Numbered from the stretch's first letter, positions 29,049 through 40,309 are shown. The stretch: 54,109 nucleotides of DNA from Lysinibacillus fusiformis (GCA_030027265.1 JASENG010000021.1:1-54109), one strand, 5' to 3'. The notes: a model not told the origin generated them from the letters alone. A program made the numbers and translations.

Positions 29049-29678
29049 TTAGCTTTGTGACTCAGGAGCTTCTGTTGCTTTCATGTCTACCGTATCTGTA
29101 TCACCTTGTCCGGCTGTGTCATCGTTTACGACAACTGGCGGTGTAATAGAGACAAGCGAATCCTCATCTGCATTAAGTATTTCAAATGGAACCGTACTTC
29201 TGATTTCTGCAACAGAGATGGATTCATGCATTCCCACATTGGAAGCATCGACTTCAATAGACTCAGGGATGTCCGACGGTTTCACTTTGATTTTCAGTTC
29301 ACGTACTGGCTGCATTAATACGCCACCTTCTTTTACGCCTGCTGCCTCACCGATTACCGTAACTGGTACATCTACTTCTAATTCCTCGGCCATATTGATG
29401 GAGAGTAAATCTACATGTTTTACAGTACCTTTTAGTGCACATCTTTGGATATCCGTTAGAACGGCATTGATTTGTTTGCCTTCTAAATCAATTTTGAATA
29501 CACTTGTACGACCAAACTTCTGAACCGCTTTCGCCATTTCTTTGTAATCGACTGTTACTGGTTTATTATCTACATTATATCCATAAATTACTGCAGGTAG
29601 CTGTCCTTCATTTCGAAGTTTTGATAAAGTAGAACGCGCCCCTTTTTTTCTGGGTTTAGCCTCTAGAATAACATCCAT
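29049..29678 (-). CDS. rplY: 50S ribosomal protein L25/general stress protein Ctc
   Basis: A 209-aa Ctc/TL5-type protein that binds 5S rRNA. Residues 1-95 form the L25-like domain (KPRKKGARSTLSKLRNEGQLPAVIYG), followed by the TL5/Ctc C-terminal beta domain. The tail is acidic and threonine-rich. The frame opens at a GTG (29708), but the ribosome binding site GAGAGGAG precedes the ATG at 29678. In B. subtilis ctc is under sigma-B. A weak GTTT-N15-GGAAT match lies upstream here. Confidence 0.93.
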   Translation of the reverse strand: MDVILEAKPRKKGARSTLSKLRNEGQLPAVIYGYNVDNKPVTVDYKEMAKAVQKFGRTSVFKIDLEGKQINAVLTDIQRCALKGTVKHVDLLSINMAEELEVDVPVTVIGEAAGVKEGGVLMQPVRELKIKVKPSDIPESIEVDASNVGMHESISVAEIRSTVPFEILNADEDSLVSITPPVVVNDDTAGQGDTDTVDMKATEAPESQS

Positions 29679-29813
29679 TATATAAACTCCTCTCAAAGTT
29701 ATGTCCACTTTTAGTATTCCTTTATTTTTGGAATCCTAAACTTTTCTCGCACATAAATTTAACAAGGAGGAAATATATTATAAAAAAATGTAAGATAATT
29801 TAAAGCCTTGCCT

Positions 29814-31064
29814 TTAGTTTATTTCTGGTAGAAGGATAATAAATTCTGTCCCTTTATCCTTTTCGCTCATCACTTTTATTTTACCTTTGAAAGATTGGAT
29901 AATCTGGAAACTCACCATCATCCCTAATCCTGTACCCGTTTCCTTCAATGAATAAAATGGATATCCAAGCCTATCTATTTGCTCTTTTGTCATACCAATT
30001 CCTTGGTCCTTAATGCTAATCTTTATATATCCATCCATATTGGAAGTACAAGTAACCCAAACACTTCCCCCACTTGGCATAGATTCTATCGCGTTTTTCA
30101 AGATATTAATTAAAGACTGGTTTAATTTCTGGGAATTGGCAAATATCCAATAATCTTCTTGAATTTCGGTTTTGATTTCAACATTATGCTTTAAGCTGTA
30201 ACTTTGAATCAGTTTTGCAACACGCTGTAATTGCTCACCAACTTCAATTCTTTCCTTGGTATCCGTGTTAGGTTTTCCAAATACCAGGAAATCATTAATA
30301 ATTTCATTTGCACGATCTAATTCTTCGGTTGCTATTTGTAAGTATTCCTTTTTTTCTTTAGGCAAATCAGGTTCGTTTAGAAGTTGCAGAAATCCACGAG
30401 TAACTTGCATCGGATTTCTGATTTCATGAGCAAATACACTAGTCAACTCACTTATTACTCTTACCTTCTCTGCATTTTGCAACTCAGTCCGAATCCGGTT
30501 AATCTCAATGATAGTTTCATATAACACAATGAAAAACCAAGTAACTGTTGTCCCCATGATAAGTTGAACAATCTGCACTTTCACATCATCTATTGAAAAA
30601 CCTCTTAGAATAATAAATAGGATAAATCCAACCGAACAGTAGTAAAAGGAAAGGCCAACCGTTATTTTTACTCTTATACTTTTTTCCGACCTTGCAAAAT
30701 GTTTCTGAAAAAACCATATAACTGGCAATGTTACGAATAAAACAAGAATAGTATTATAAAATCCTATATTAAAATTAACATAAAATCGATAAACTATTAT
30801 AAGTGCTGATAGGAATATGGAAGACCAAAAACCTCCGTATAAACTTCCCAATATCAGAGGAACAATTCTCAAATCCAGCCTTGCATCTTGACCAAAATTC
30901 ACCGGAAAAGACATGCAAAACAGAATTGATATTCCCCATAATATAGATACTATAATATTTCTATGTTTACGGCTTCTTACTTTCTCCAAAACAAATGTAA
31001 AGTAAATAAAAATGGGCACTATCATAATTGACACTTGCAGCAAAAAATCCTTTATTATACTCAT
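29814..31064 (-). CDS. Orphan sporulation-type sensor histidine kinase (5TM-LYT, KinB-like)
   Basis: A 416-aa membrane kinase. About six hydrophobic segments fill residues 8-185 and carry the 5TMR-LYT hallmark LDLRIVPLILGSLYGG (63-78). A HisKA domain follows with the phosphorylated histidine H213 in FAHEIRNPMQ, then a HATPase_c domain with N-box NILKNAIES, DQGIGM and GTGLGMM. The family includes KinB, which feeds phosphate to Spo0F. No response regulator or KapB-like lipoprotein gene is adjacent. It is not at this site in B. subtilis, where ctc is followed by prs. ATG after GGAAAGG. A role in the sporulation phosphorelay is inference. Confidence 0.85.
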   Translation of the reverse strand: MSIIKDFLLQVSIMIVPIFIYFTFVLEKVRSRKHRNIIVSILWGISILFCMSFPVNFGQDARLDLRIVPLILGSLYGGFWSSIFLSALIIVYRFYVNFNIGFYNTILVLFVTLPVIWFFQKHFARSEKSIRVKITVGLSFYYCSVGFILFIILRGFSIDDVKVQIVQLIMGTTVTWFFIVLYETIIEINRIRTELQNAEKVRVISELTSVFAHEIRNPMQVTRGFLQLLNEPDLPKEKKEYLQIATEELDRANEIINDFLVFGKPNTDTKERIEVGEQLQRVAKLIQSYSLKHNVEIKTEIQEDYWIFANSQKLNQSLINILKNAIESMPSGGSVWVTCTSNMDGYIKISIKDQGIGMTKEQIDRLGYPFYSLKETGTGLGMMVSFQIIQSFKGKIKVMSEKDKGTEFIILLPEIN

Positions 31065-31245
31065 AGTCTTTACCTTTCCTAATCGCTTCTGTAACTATTA
31101 CTACTATAATATAAGGACTAATCCATTTTTACTATACTTATTTCTATCACATTCAGCTTTATAGATAAAAATTATTAAAACAATACTTTATAACCACTTA
31201 AAAACCCTTACAGTTCTAAATTACTATCCCCATTTTGACTGGAAA

Positions 31246-31284
31246 AATAAAAAGACAAGGCACGATTCGCCTTGTCTTTTAAAA
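31246..31284 (-). terminator. prs terminator
   Basis: Perfect 12-bp stem AAAAGACAAGGC (31250-31261) with GCCTTGTCTTTT (31269-31280), just past the prs stop codon. Confidence 0.92.
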
Positions 31285-31292
31285 ACTAGATA

Positions 31293-32252
31293 TTAATCAA
31301 ATAATGTACTTACTGATTTATTTTCATATACACGAGAAATAGCTTCAGCCATTAAATTTGCTACTGAAAGTTGTTTTACTTTCGGAGACATTTTTTCTTC
31401 AGGAAGCTGGATAGTGTTTGTTACTACAAGTTCCTTGATTGCCGAGTTTTCAATACGCTCAATTGCTGGGCCTGAAAGTACTGGGTGTGAACAGCAAGCA
31501 TAAACTTCTTTCGCACCTGCTTCAATCAATGCATTTGCACCAATTGTGATTGTACCTGCTGTATCAATGATATCATCGATTAGAATACATGTTTTGCCTT
31601 CGATGTTCCCTACGATATTCATTACTTCAGCCACGTTTGGTTTTGGACGGCGTTTGTCGATAATGGCAATCGGTGCTTTTAAACGCTCCGCCATTTTACG
31701 TGCACGAGTCACACCGCCATGGTCAGGAGATACAATTACTACATCTTCCGGGTTGAAGTTTTTCGTTTTAAAGTAGTCAGATAAAATCGGAACTGCTACT
31801 AAATGGTCGATTAAGATATCGAAGAAGCCTTGGATTTGTGGAGCATGTAAGTCTAATACGATTACACGGTCTGCACCAGCTGTTTCCAATAAATTCGCTA
31901 CTAATTTCGCTGTGATTGGCTCACGAGCTTTTGCTTTACGATCTTGACGAGCATAACCGTAGTAAGGCATTACTACATTAATCGTACGAGCAGAAGCACG
32001 TTTAACAGCATCAACCATAATTAATAATTCCATTAAATGCTCGTTAACTGGAGCAGAAGTAGATTGAACGATAAATACGTCACAACCACGGATACTCTCT
32101 TCGATGCTAATTTGAACTTCACCATCACTGAAATGTTTTACAGATGATTTACCAAGTTCTACTCCCATTTGTTCAGCAATTTCTTGTGCTAATGGATAGT
32201 TAGAATTTAAAGAAAAGATTTTTAACTTTGTGTCAGCATATTGATACGGCAT
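31293..32252 (-). CDS. prs: Ribose-phosphate pyrophosphokinase
   Basis: Makes PRPP from ribose 5-phosphate and ATP for nucleotide, histidine and tryptophan synthesis. The 319-aa protein has the class I PRPP synthase signature [12 protein letters not shown] (about 132-143), the flexible catalytic loop region [10 protein letters not shown] and the PRPP-binding [17 protein letters not shown] after AGGAGG. Follows glmU by 26 bp, as in B. subtilis. Confidence 0.97.
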   Translation of the reverse strand: MPYQYADTKLKIFSLNSNYPLAQEIAEQMGVELGKSSVKHFSDGEVQISIEESIRGCDVFIVQSTSAPVNEHLMELLIMVDAVKRASARTINVVMPYYGYARQDRKAKAREPITAKLVANLLETAGADRVIVLDLHAPQIQGFFDILIDHLVAVPILSDYFKTKNFNPEDVVIVSPDHGGVTRARKMAERLKAPIAIIDKRRPKPNVAEVMNIVGNIEGKTCILIDDIIDTAGTITIGANALIEAGAKEVYACCSHPVLSGPAIERIENSAIKELVVTNTIQLPEEKMSPKVKQLSVANLMAEAISRVYENKSVSTLFD

Positions 32253-32278
32253 GATGGCCTCCTAATAGTTTTACAAAT

Positions 32279-33643
32279 TTATTTTAACTTCTTCGCGTAG
32301 TCCAGTTTATTTTCTTGTCTTGAGCGCGCAATTCCCATTGCATCTGCCGGTACTTCTTTTGTAATTGTAGAACCCGCTGCGATAAATGACCCAGCACCTA
32401 ATTTAACTGGTGCTACTAAATTAGAATTGCATCCTACAAAAACATTATCTTCAATGATAGTTTTAAATTTATTTTTACCATCATAATTTACTGTAATCGA
32501 TCCACAGCCAATATTGACATTACTTCCAACCTCGGCATCGCCAATATAACTTAAGTGCGAAACTTTTGTATCGTCACCTAAAGTACTTTTCTTCACTTCA
32601 ACGAAATTACCGATTTTCACATGGTTACCTAATTGAGACTCCGGACGTAAATGGGCAAATGGACCAACTGCAGTATCTTCCCCAATAGAACTATCAGTTA
32701 CAACAGAATTTGATACAGTAGTTCGGTCGCCAACTCTACTATTTACAATGTTAGAATTTGGCCCTATAATACAATCCTCACCAATTATTGTATTCCCTTC
32801 AATAATTGTACCTGGTTTAATGACCGTATCGCGGCCAATTTGTGCATCCGCGCTAATATGTGTAGTCATTGGATTAATGATTGTTACTCCATTTCGCATA
32901 TGCTTTTCATTAATAAGGGCGCGCATTATTTCTTCTGCTTGCGCCAATGCTACGCGATCATTTACACCAAGTGTTTCATCAAAATTAGTACATGTATAAG
33001 CGGAAACAATTTCACCTTGTTTTTGTAAAATTTCAATCACATCAGGCAAATAATATTCACCTTGTGCATTTTCGTTTTTAACAAGTTTTAATGCCTCAAA
33101 TAATGCTTTGTTGTCAAAGCAATATGTGCCTGTATTAATTTCTGTAACTAACTGCTGTTCCGGTGTCGCATCCTTTTGCTCTACAATTTGCGAAACCTGG
33201 CCGTTAGCATCACGGATCACTCGACCATAGCCAGCAGGATTGCCTGCAACAGCTGTTAGGATTGTTGCTTTTGCTTTTTGATTATGATGGTGATCAAAAA
33301 GCGCTTTCATTGTCTCAGGTTGTATAAGTGGTGTATCACCGCAAACAACTAAAGTCGTACCTGAAAGTCCACTTAAAATGCCTTCTGCTTGAATTACTGC
33401 ATGTGCAGTTCCAAGTTGCTCTTCTTGAAGTACATACTCGCTTTTTTCACCAAGCTGTTCTTTTACTTTTTCTGCTCCATGTCCAACAACAGTTACAATT
33501 CGATTAACATTCAATGTTTGAATATTCTCGACCACATGCTCTACCATTGGTTTTCCACAAACGGGATGCAGTACCTTATATAATTTGGACTTCATGCGAG
33601 TTCCTTGACCAGCAGCCAAAATGACCGCAAAAATGTTCGTCAT
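32279..33643 (-). CDS. glmU: Bifunctional GlcNAc-1-P uridyltransferase/glucosamine-1-P acetyltransferase
   Basis: Makes UDP-GlcNAc for peptidoglycan and teichoic acids. The 454-aa protein has the N-terminal pyrophosphorylase domain with [19 protein letters not shown] (about 8-26) and a C-terminal left-handed beta-helix acetyltransferase of hexapeptide repeats (about 250-440). The longest frame starts at a TTG (33661) that is part of the ribosome binding region; the ATG at 33643, 11 nt after GGAGG, is preferred. spoVG-glmU-prs order matches B. subtilis. Confidence 0.97.
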   Translation of the reverse strand: MTNIFAVILAAGQGTRMKSKLYKVLHPVCGKPMVEHVVENIQTLNVNRIVTVVGHGAEKVKEQLGEKSEYVLQEEQLGTAHAVIQAEGILSGLSGTTLVVCGDTPLIQPETMKALFDHHHNQKAKATILTAVAGNPAGYGRVIRDANGQVSQIVEQKDATPEQQLVTEINTGTYCFDNKALFEALKLVKNENAQGEYYLPDVIEILQKQGEIVSAYTCTNFDETLGVNDRVALAQAEEIMRALINEKHMRNGVTIINPMTTHISADAQIGRDTVIKPGTIIEGNTIIGEDCIIGPNSNIVNSRVGDRTTVSNSVVTDSSIGEDTAVGPFAHLRPESQLGNHVKIGNFVEVKKSTLGDDTKVSHLSYIGDAEVGSNVNIGCGSITVNYDGKNKFKTIIEDNVFVGCNSNLVAPVKLGAGSFIAAGSTITKEVPADAMGIARSRQENKLDYAKKLK

Positions 33644-33778
33644 GATCTTTGAGTCCTCCAATTTTGTTCATATTCTCTTATGACTATATAGTAAATCCAC
33701 CTTCTTTTCAAGGTTTCCAGACTTGACAAAACAATGACATATGCATTGGAAATTTATGAAAATTTCTAATTTTGTCAG

Positions 33779-33814
33779 AAAAAAAAGAGTCTACTCAGAA
33801 TTTGAGTAGCTCTT
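33779..33814 (-). terminator. spoVG terminator
   Basis: A stem with TACTCA/TGAGTA core and AGAG/CTCT outer pairs, followed on the minus strand by TTTTTT; 13 bp past the spoVG stop. Confidence 0.8.
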
Positions 33815-33826
33815 GTGATTTGTGAA

Positions 33827-34117
33827 TTATGCATTTGCTTCTTCAAGTTGCAGAACTTCTTCTTCACTAGAAGCATGATAAGCAGCTAGTACAACTTCTT
33901 GAAGTTTATTTCGTGTATCAGAGTTAATAGGGTGTGCGATATCACGGAATTCTCCGTCTGGCGTACGCTTGCTTGGCATTGCAACAAATAATCCATTATT
34001 GCCATCAATCACACGAATATCATGAACAACAAACTCGTCATCTAATGTGATCGAAGCAATAGCTCGCATGCGGCCATCAGTTTGGACACGTCTTAATCTT
34101 ACGTCAGTTACTTCCAT
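33827..34117 (-). CDS. spoVG: Septation/RNA-binding regulator SpoVG
   Basis: A 96-aa SpoVG-family nucleic-acid-binding regulator involved in septation, sporulation and virulence-type gene control. Shows the family core [47 protein letters not shown], with RDIAHPI following. ATG after GAGAGGAG. A sigma-H-type promoter precedes it, as for the B. subtilis gene. Confidence 0.97.
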   Translation of the reverse strand: MEVTDVRLRRVQTDGRMRAIASITLDDEFVVHDIRVIDGNNGLFVAMPSKRTPDGEFRDIAHPINSDTRNKLQEVVLAAYHASSEEEVLQLEEANA

Positions 34118-34156
34118 TATTTCACTCCTCTCTTCTATGATGCCTTTAAAAGATAT

Positions 34157-34184
34157 GATTCTACAAAAATATTCATTTTCCTTC
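34157..34184 (-). promoter_or_regulatory. spoVG sigma-H-type promoter
   Basis: Minus strand: GAAGGAAAA (34184-34176) as the -35 and TAGAATC (34163-34157) as the -10, 12 bp apart. This fits RNAGGAWWW-N11/12-RNNGAAT of sigma-H and lies 40 bp upstream of spoVG. Confidence 0.7.
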
Positions 34185-34228
34185 TTCTATTATACAAAAA
34201 TTTGAAAAATTATAAATATTTTTTTCAT

Positions 34229-34264
34229 AAAAAAAATGATGGCTGCAATTTCTTGCCCCATCAT
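34229..34264 (-). terminator. purR-ridA terminator
   Basis: ATGATGG/CCCATCAT-type stem with an inner GCAA/TTGC pairing, followed by eight T residues on the minus strand. Lies just past the ridA stop. Confidence 0.85.
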
Positions 34265-34273
34265 CCCACTATT

Positions 34274-34648
34274 TTATTCTACTACTGCAATTACTTCGAT
34301 TTCTACCTTTACATCTTTTGGCAGTCTAGCAACCTCTACTGCAGAACGGGCTGGTTTATGATCCCCAAAATGCTTTGCATATGTTTCGTTCATTGCAGCA
34401 AAATCATTCATATCACCCATGAATACAGTTGTTTTCACCACTTTATCCAGTGAACTGCCTGCCGCTTCTAGAACTGCTTTCAAATTTTCGAATACCTGGT
34501 TTGTTTGCGCTACGATATCGCCTTCTACCATTTCGCCTGCAGCTGTTAAAGGAATTTGTCCAGAACTATAAAAGATTCCATTTACTACGATACCTTGTGC
34601 ATAGGGTCCAATTGCAGCTGGTGCATTTGTTGTAGATACTGTTTTCAT
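34274..34648 (-). CDS. ridA: 2-iminobutanoate/2-iminopropanoate deaminase RidA
   Basis: A 124-aa RidA/YjgF-family protein (YabJ in B. subtilis) that hydrolyses reactive enamine/imine intermediates made by PLP enzymes. The signature [22 protein letters not shown] is at the N-terminus and the substrate-binding arginine lies in [21 protein letters not shown] (about R103). Its ribosome binding site AAAGGAGAG is formed by the last purR codons, so it is coupled to purR. Confidence 0.96.
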   Translation of the reverse strand: MKTVSTTNAPAAIGPYAQGIVVNGIFYSSGQIPLTAAGEMVEGDIVAQTNQVFENLKAVLEAAGSSLDKVVKTTVFMGDMNDFAAMNETYAKHFGDHKPARSAVEVARLPKDVKVEIEVIAVVE

Positions 34649-34649
34649 T

Positions 34650-35477
34650 TTATTTTCTCTCCTTTAAGAAATAATTACCTTCACTTAAAGCAATCGTACG
34701 ATCCTTCTCATTGACAGCGTGAAGTTTAACTAAAGAATAGTAATCGTCTACTAATGTTTCATCAGCATGTTCTGCTTCTACTAGTACGGCCATGCCAGCA
34801 AGCTCACATCCAAATTCTTCCAGTAGATTTTTCATTCCATTCATTGTACCGCCAACTTTCATAAAGTCGTCAGTGATCAGTACACGTTGGCCGCCTTTCA
34901 TACTGCGCTTGGAAAGTACCATTGTTTGAATCCGGCGGGAAGAACCAGATACATAGTTAATGCTTACGGTAGAGCCTTCCGTTACTTTACTGTCACGGCG
35001 TACGACAACAACAGGTACATTTAAATGTCTCGCTATTGAATGGGCAATCGAAATCCCTTTCGTTGCCACCGTCATAATGACATCAATCTGCTGGTTCGCA
35101 TAAATACTTGCAAATACTTTTCCAACTCGATTCATCAGTTCCGGATTTCCAAGCAAATCGGTCATAAACAAATATCCACCCGGCAGCAAACGATCTGACT
35201 GGCTTAACTCAGCAATCAAGATTTGAATAATCTCCCGCACTTCATGCTCAGACATTTTAGGGATATATTTTACTCCGCCTGCTGCACCAGGTACTGTCAT
35301 CAACAATCCAATTCCCTTTTCTTCAAACGTTTCTTTGACAATCGATAAATCTTCACTAATCGATGATTTAGCAGATTGATATGTTTCAGAAAAAAAAGTA
35401 AGAGGAATTAGCTGATGTGGATGCTCTAGTAAATAATAGGTCATATCAACAAGGCGTTCGCTTCGTTTCCATTTCAC
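34650..35477 (-). CDS. purR: Purine operon repressor PurR
   Basis: Repressor of purine synthesis genes that senses PRPP. The 275-aa protein has an N-terminal winged-helix domain ([24 protein letters not shown], residues 8-31) and a phosphoribosyltransferase-like effector domain with [17 protein letters not shown] at 35486 is too close to the AGGAG sequence; the GTG at 35477 has 8-nt spacing and gives the known MK-x-RRS-type start. Upstream lies a hairpin that ends ispE transcription or attenuates purR. Confidence 0.96.
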   Translation of the reverse strand: MKWKRSERLVDMTYYLLEHPHQLIPLTFFSETYQSAKSSISEDLSIVKETFEEKGIGLLMTVPGAAGGVKYIPKMSEHEVREIIQILIAELSQSDRLLPGGYLFMTDLLGNPELMNRVGKVFASIYANQQIDVIMTVATKGISIAHSIARHLNVPVVVVRRDSKVTEGSTVSINYVSGSSRRIQTMVLSKRSMKGGQRVLITDDFMKVGGTMNGMKNLLEEFGCELAGMAVLVEAEHADETLVDDYYSLVKLHAVNEKDRTIALSEGNYFLKERK

Positions 35478-35503
35478 GAGATCCACTCCACTCCTACATG
35501 TAA

Positions 35504-35537
35504 AATTAACTGCCTGCTAATTTTCTGGCAGACAGTT
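35504..35537 (-). terminator. Hairpin between ispE and purR
   Basis: AACTGCCTGC (35508-35517) pairs with GCAGACAGTT (35528-35537) with one wobble pair; on the minus strand it is followed by TTAATTTT. Probably the ispE terminator; it could also act as an attenuator for purR, 30 bp downstream. Confidence 0.65.
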
Positions 35538-35614
35538 CCATCTCAATTTCTTTCATTTGAATCAATTTTATAAACACGAATATTTTATAGAAAAAGTAAC
35601 ATAAATATACGCAT

Positions 35615-36481
35615 TTAAGCAAGTGAATTCCTTTCTCCCAATAAACGGACAGCGAATACCTCATCGCAAAATCCTCTTAATCCATTATAAATGCGTCCTA
35701 GTCTTGCCTCATTATCCACCAAACCAAAAACAGTCGGGCCGCTTCCACTCATCAAGACCGCATCTGCCCCAAAACGTTTCATTTGCTCTTTAATTATGAC
35801 AACCTCTGGATGCAATTTAAATGTCACAGTTTCCAGGACATTTCCAAGAGAATTGCACATTAGTTCATAATCATTTGTTTCTATTGCCTCTATCATTTGT
35901 TTAGTATTAGGGTGTTCGATTCCCTCAAGATTTAATCCACCATAAACTTGTGCTGTTGAAACCCCAATTTTAGGCTTCGCCAACACGACCCAACAAGTTG
36001 GAGGTGCAGGTAATTTTTGAATCTTTTCTCCTCGTCCTGTCGCAAGAGCAGTCCCGCCATAAATACAAAATGACACATCGGAGCCAATCTTGGCACCTAA
36101 TTCAGCTAATGTATCAATGGATAGGTTCAACTTCCACAGTTCGTTTAATCCTTTTAATGTGGCTGCAGCATCGCTACTGCCTCCTGCAAGTCCAGCCGCA
36201 ACCGGGATTTCCTTTTCGATCGAAATCGTCACGCCCTTGTCTATACCATATGTATCTTTAATTAGCTGGGCCGCTTGATAAGCTAGGTTTCGGCTATCGT
36301 CCGGTATAAATCCATTTGTTGAAATGATTTTGATGAAACCATCCCCGCGGGACTCTAGACCAATTCGGTCTGCTAGATCAACAGTTGTCATAATCATTTC
36401 GACTTCATGATAGTTATCAGGGCGTTTGTATAACACATCTAAGGTTAAATTTATTTTCGCCGGGGCTTTTACGTAAAGCAT
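35615..36481 (-). CDS. ispE: 4-diphosphocytidyl-2-C-methyl-D-erythritol kinase
   Basis: ATP-dependent kinase of the MEP isoprenoid pathway. The 288-aa GHMP kinase has [13 protein letters not shown] at residues 4-16, the ATP loop [20 protein letters not shown] (about 92-111) and a C-terminal SGSGPTVFG motif. The longest frame begins at a GTG/TTG upstream of GAGGAGG; the ATG at 36481 is the real start. Transcribed after sspF. Confidence 0.96.
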   Translation of the reverse strand: MLYVKAPAKINLTLDVLYKRPDNYHEVEMIMTTVDLADRIGLESRGDGFIKIISTNGFIPDDSRNLAYQAAQLIKDTYGIDKGVTISIEKEIPVAAGLAGGSSDAAATLKGLNELWKLNLSIDTLAELGAKIGSDVSFCIYGGTALATGRGEKIQKLPAPPTCWVVLAKPKIGVSTAQVYGGLNLEGIEHPNTKQMIEAIETNDYELMCNSLGNVLETVTFKLHPEVVIIKEQMKRFGADAVLMSGSGPTVFGLVDNEARLGRIYNGLRGFCDEVFAVRLLGERNSLA

Positions 36482-36630
36482 ATATATCCTCCTCGGATTG
36501 CCATCCAAATCTTTTCTTAGCCTTTAATTTCAGCTTCAACTTCCATATATTTTACCATATTGAATATAAAAGTGTCGCTAGCACATTCTCCTTGTTGCGT
36601 TTCTTTTGCTTGGCGGTGTTTAAATAAAGG

Positions 36631-36665
36631 AAAAGCCAATAGACTCCCATTAGGAGCTATTGGCA
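36631..36665 (-). terminator. sspF terminator
   Basis: GCCAATAG (36636-36643) pairs with CTATTGGC (36658-36665) with further inner pairing; TTTT follows on the minus strand. 12 bp past sspF. Confidence 0.88.
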
Positions 36666-36677
36666 AAATGTCAACAA

Positions 36678-36872
36678 CTACTTATTCATATTGTTTTGGT
36701 TTTGCTGTGCTAGACCTTGTTCGGCCATTTCAATTGCTCGCTTTACCATATTACCTGCATCACGTGACTTAATTCCACCCCAGCCTTCACGTTCGACTAC
36801 ATCATAAAATCCGAGTTCCTTGGCTATCTCTTCTTTTAGACGACTCGACATGATACCTTTTCTTCTGGCCAT
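36678..36872 (-). CDS. sspF: Small acid-soluble spore protein, alpha/beta-like (SspF)
   Basis: A 64-aa spore protein that probably binds and protects DNA in the forespore. Contains [33 protein letters not shown], related to the alpha/beta SASP family, with an asparagine/glutamine-rich tail. The start is the ATG at 36872, 9 nt after AAGGAGG; the longer frame is ruled out by the position of that sequence. A CATACTA sequence (36918-36912) upstream resembles a sigma-G -10. Confidence 0.9.
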   Translation of the reverse strand: MARRKGIMSSRLKEEIAKELGFYDVVEREGWGGIKSRDAGNMVKRAIEMAEQGLAQQNQNNMNK

Positions 36873-36911
36873 GCAGTTTTGCCTCCTTAGGAATAAGTAG
36901 GTTGACACTTT

Positions 36912-36918
36912 TAGTATG
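36912..36918 (-). promoter_or_regulatory. Possible sigma-G -10 for sspF
   Basis: CATACTA on the minus strand, 39 bp upstream of sspF. No good -35 is seen at 18 bp; that position falls in the veg terminator. Confidence 0.35.
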
Positions 36919-36930
36919 TGCGAAAGAAAA

Positions 36931-36960
36931 TAAAAAACACCCGAAGAATCGAGTGTTTTA
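36931..36960 (-). terminator. veg terminator
   Basis: AAAACACCCG and CGAGTGTTTT form a stem with one mismatch or wobble; TTTTTT follows on the minus strand, 16 bp past veg. Confidence 0.85.
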
Positions 36961-36976
36961 ATAAGACAAATAAAAA

Positions 36977-37237
36977 CTATTTGGCAATGGCAACCTGTAC
37001 ATCATCTAAAAACGTAATTTCAACAGCTTCTGTTAAAATATCTGTGTAGCTATAAGAAACGCGTTTACAAGCGTTATCTTCTTGATCGAGTTCTACGACA
37101 AAGACTGCGTGATATGTGTCACTAAGTACTCCATCACACTCAACCGTTTTCTTGCGACCTCCGTTTGCTTTTAATCGCAAACGTTTACCCAAATTACAAT
37201 CTAGAGACTTCTTAATGTCAGCTAACGTTTTTGGCAT
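36977..37237 (-). CDS. veg: Veg protein (biofilm-related, DUF1021)
   Basis: An 86-aa protein with a small beta-barrel-like fold that in B. subtilis stimulates biofilm matrix genes by opposing SinR. Sequence core [34 protein letters not shown] is typical. ATG after GAGGTG. Two strong sigma-A promoters precede it, as in B. subtilis, where veg is among the most actively transcribed genes. Confidence 0.94.
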   Translation of the reverse strand: MPKTLADIKKSLDCNLGKRLRLKANGGRKKTVECDGVLSDTYHAVFVVELDQEDNACKRVSYSYTDILTEAVEITFLDDVQVAIAK

Positions 37238-37261
37238 TTCGCATACACCTCACTACACAAT

Positions 37262-37290
37262 ATTATAGCCCATTTATGGATATAAGTCAA
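37262..37290 (-). promoter_or_regulatory. veg proximal promoter
   Basis: Minus strand: -35 TTGACT (37290-37285), 17-bp spacer, -10 TATAAT (37267-37262), 25 bp upstream of the start codon. Confidence 0.85.
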
Positions 37291-37301
37291 CAAATTATAA
37301 T

Positions 37302-37331
37302 ATTTTATCAGCAGACAAATATCTTTGTCAA
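37302..37331 (-). promoter_or_regulatory. veg distal promoter
   Basis: Minus strand: -35 TTGACA (37331-37326), 18-bp spacer, -10 TAAAAT (37307-37302), 41 bp upstream of the proximal promoter. Confidence 0.65.
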
Positions 37332-37385
37332 CTTTTTTTATATAAAAAAAGCTTAAATATTATAGATTATAGATTCATGTTCAAA

Positions 37386-38832
<1,447 letters not shown>

Positions 38833-39028
38833 AAATATACCCCTCTTCTAAAGCAATCTCTGATTATAATAACACGAAATGCGGTTGGACGTTGTTTTGA
38901 TATGTTTGCGGGACGTGATTGGCTTGAGAATTGCAAAAGAATATAAGCATTGCAGAATTACTCATAAGAGTACTAATGCAGCTTTTAGGACGTTTTCAAA
39001 TTCAGACCATCACCCAAACGCATACATT

Positions 39029-39062
39029 AAAAAAGCCTTCCTGTCAGTCCACAGGAAGGCTT
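39029..39062 (-). terminator. yabE terminator
   Basis: AAGCCTTCCTGT and ACAGGAAGGCTT form a perfect 12-bp stem with a 6-nt loop; TTTTTT follows on the minus strand. About 48 bp past yabE. Confidence 0.9.
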
Positions 39063-39109
39063 CATACATTTTGGTTTGAATATGCTAAACTTTTTAGATG
39101 TTGCTAGAT

Positions 39110-40309
39110 TTAGTTTAAAATTTTAATGCGTACTTTTTTGCGGCCCCAGCTATTTGCTTGCTGTTTAGAACCTACAAATACATCGATTTTATTTCCTCTT
39201 ATGGCACTGCCTTTATCGGCAGCAATGGCATTTCCATAGCCTTCAACCCATACTTTTGTTCCTAATGGAATCACGCTTGGGTCAACGGCAATAACTTTCA
39301 TACCGTCTCTTAAAGTTAAGCCCGTTGCTGTGACACCTGAACAACCTGAGCATCCTGCTGTATACGCTGTTGCTGTTACATAAAATTCCTTGCTGCTAGA
39401 AGAAGAGCCGGAATTACCGCGAGATACAGCTGCTGTTACAACTTTAGTTCCAACAGCTACTACTTTTGTCGTTGGCTTTTGAATTACTTCTTCTGTTTGT
39501 AGAACTTTATTGATAACTTTACCATTTTCTTTCGTTATTTCGTAGGTGCGAGCTACTTTCCCATTCTCGCCCTTAGTTACTACCTTTTGTTTTCCTTTTA
39601 GCAAGGAAGAGTCTGATTTCGTTTCTACTGCGAAATCAATAGATTCTTCCACTACATCGGTAACCTTTTCTACGCGAACAACTGTGATTTTATCTTCTGG
39701 TGTGATTACTTTCTCCAGATTATTTTCAACACGATCAAACTCATTAAGCTGAATTCCCTGTTGTTTCAAAAAGTTAGCGACCGTAGTCGAAGTGGACCAA
39801 ACTTGTCTTTCTTCTAAACCATCGACAAGCGTTAACTGAAACGCCTTTTGAATATCAATTTGGTTAGTCTCGCCTACTTCTGCGTCCAAAGCAGCTGATA
39901 AAACATCATGCTCTGTTACTTCGATATTTGCTTCTTCCAAAATGTTCTTCACTTTACTTTCAGTTGTCCATACTTTTGACTGATTTCCGTCAACTGAAAT
40001 TGTTACTTCTCTTGCTTGTTCCCAATTAATCGTCATTCCATCGACGATTTTTGTATTCGTTGAGGGTGATACTTTATCATATTGAGTGATTGCGATACCT
40101 TCTGCTTCCAGAAGTTCGCCTACTGTATTTGCGTGAGTTAATATTTCTTCTTCTTTTCCGTTTGCATTCACGACCACCGAATCCTTGGTGACTTGAAATA
40201 CTACGAATGAAACTACTGAAACAAACAGAATAAGTGAGATAACACCTACCACTGTCTGCTTACTCCTCAATGATCCTCGGAACAAGTTTTTCATGGAAAT
40301 TTTAGACAT
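39110..40309 (-). CDS. yabE: YabE-like cell wall protein (DUF348, G5 and 3D domains)
   Basis: A 399-aa Rpf/Sps-related cell-wall protein, probably a peptidoglycan-remodelling enzyme. It has a basic N-terminus, one membrane helix or uncleaved signal (about 20-40), three DUF348 repeats (VTISVDGNQSKVWTTES-type, about 50-220), a G5 domain (about 220-290), a serine-rich linker and a C-terminal 3D domain (YTAGCSGCSGVTATG and AADKGSAIRGNKIDVFV with catalytic-type aspartates). The 428-aa frame opens far upstream, but AAGGAGG precedes the ATG at 40309. It lies between tatD and rnmV as in B. subtilis. Confidence 0.93.
   Translation of the reverse strand: MSKISMKNLFRGSLRSKQTVVGVISLILFVSVVSFVVFQVTKDSVVVNANGKEEEILTHANTVGELLEAEGIAITQYDKVSPSTNTKIVDGMTINWEQAREVTISVDGNQSKVWTTESKVKNILEEANIEVTEHDVLSAALDAEVGETNQIDIQKAFQLTLVDGLEERQVWSTSTTVANFLKQQGIQLNEFDRVENNLEKVITPEDKITVVRVEKVTDVVEESIDFAVETKSDSSLLKGKQKVVTKGENGKVARTYEITKENGKVINKVLQTEEVIQKPTTKVVAVGTKVVTAAVSRGNSGSSSSSKEFYVTATAYTAGCSGCSGVTATGLTLRDGMKVIAVDPSVIPLGTKVWVEGYGNAIAADKGSAIRGNKIDVFVGSKQQANSWGRKKVRIKILN

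Noticed and set aside
29083..29523. 146-aa plus-strand frame antisense to ctc
   Set aside because: It is a shadow of the ctc coding bias; low-complexity serine/threonine content and no ribosome binding site.
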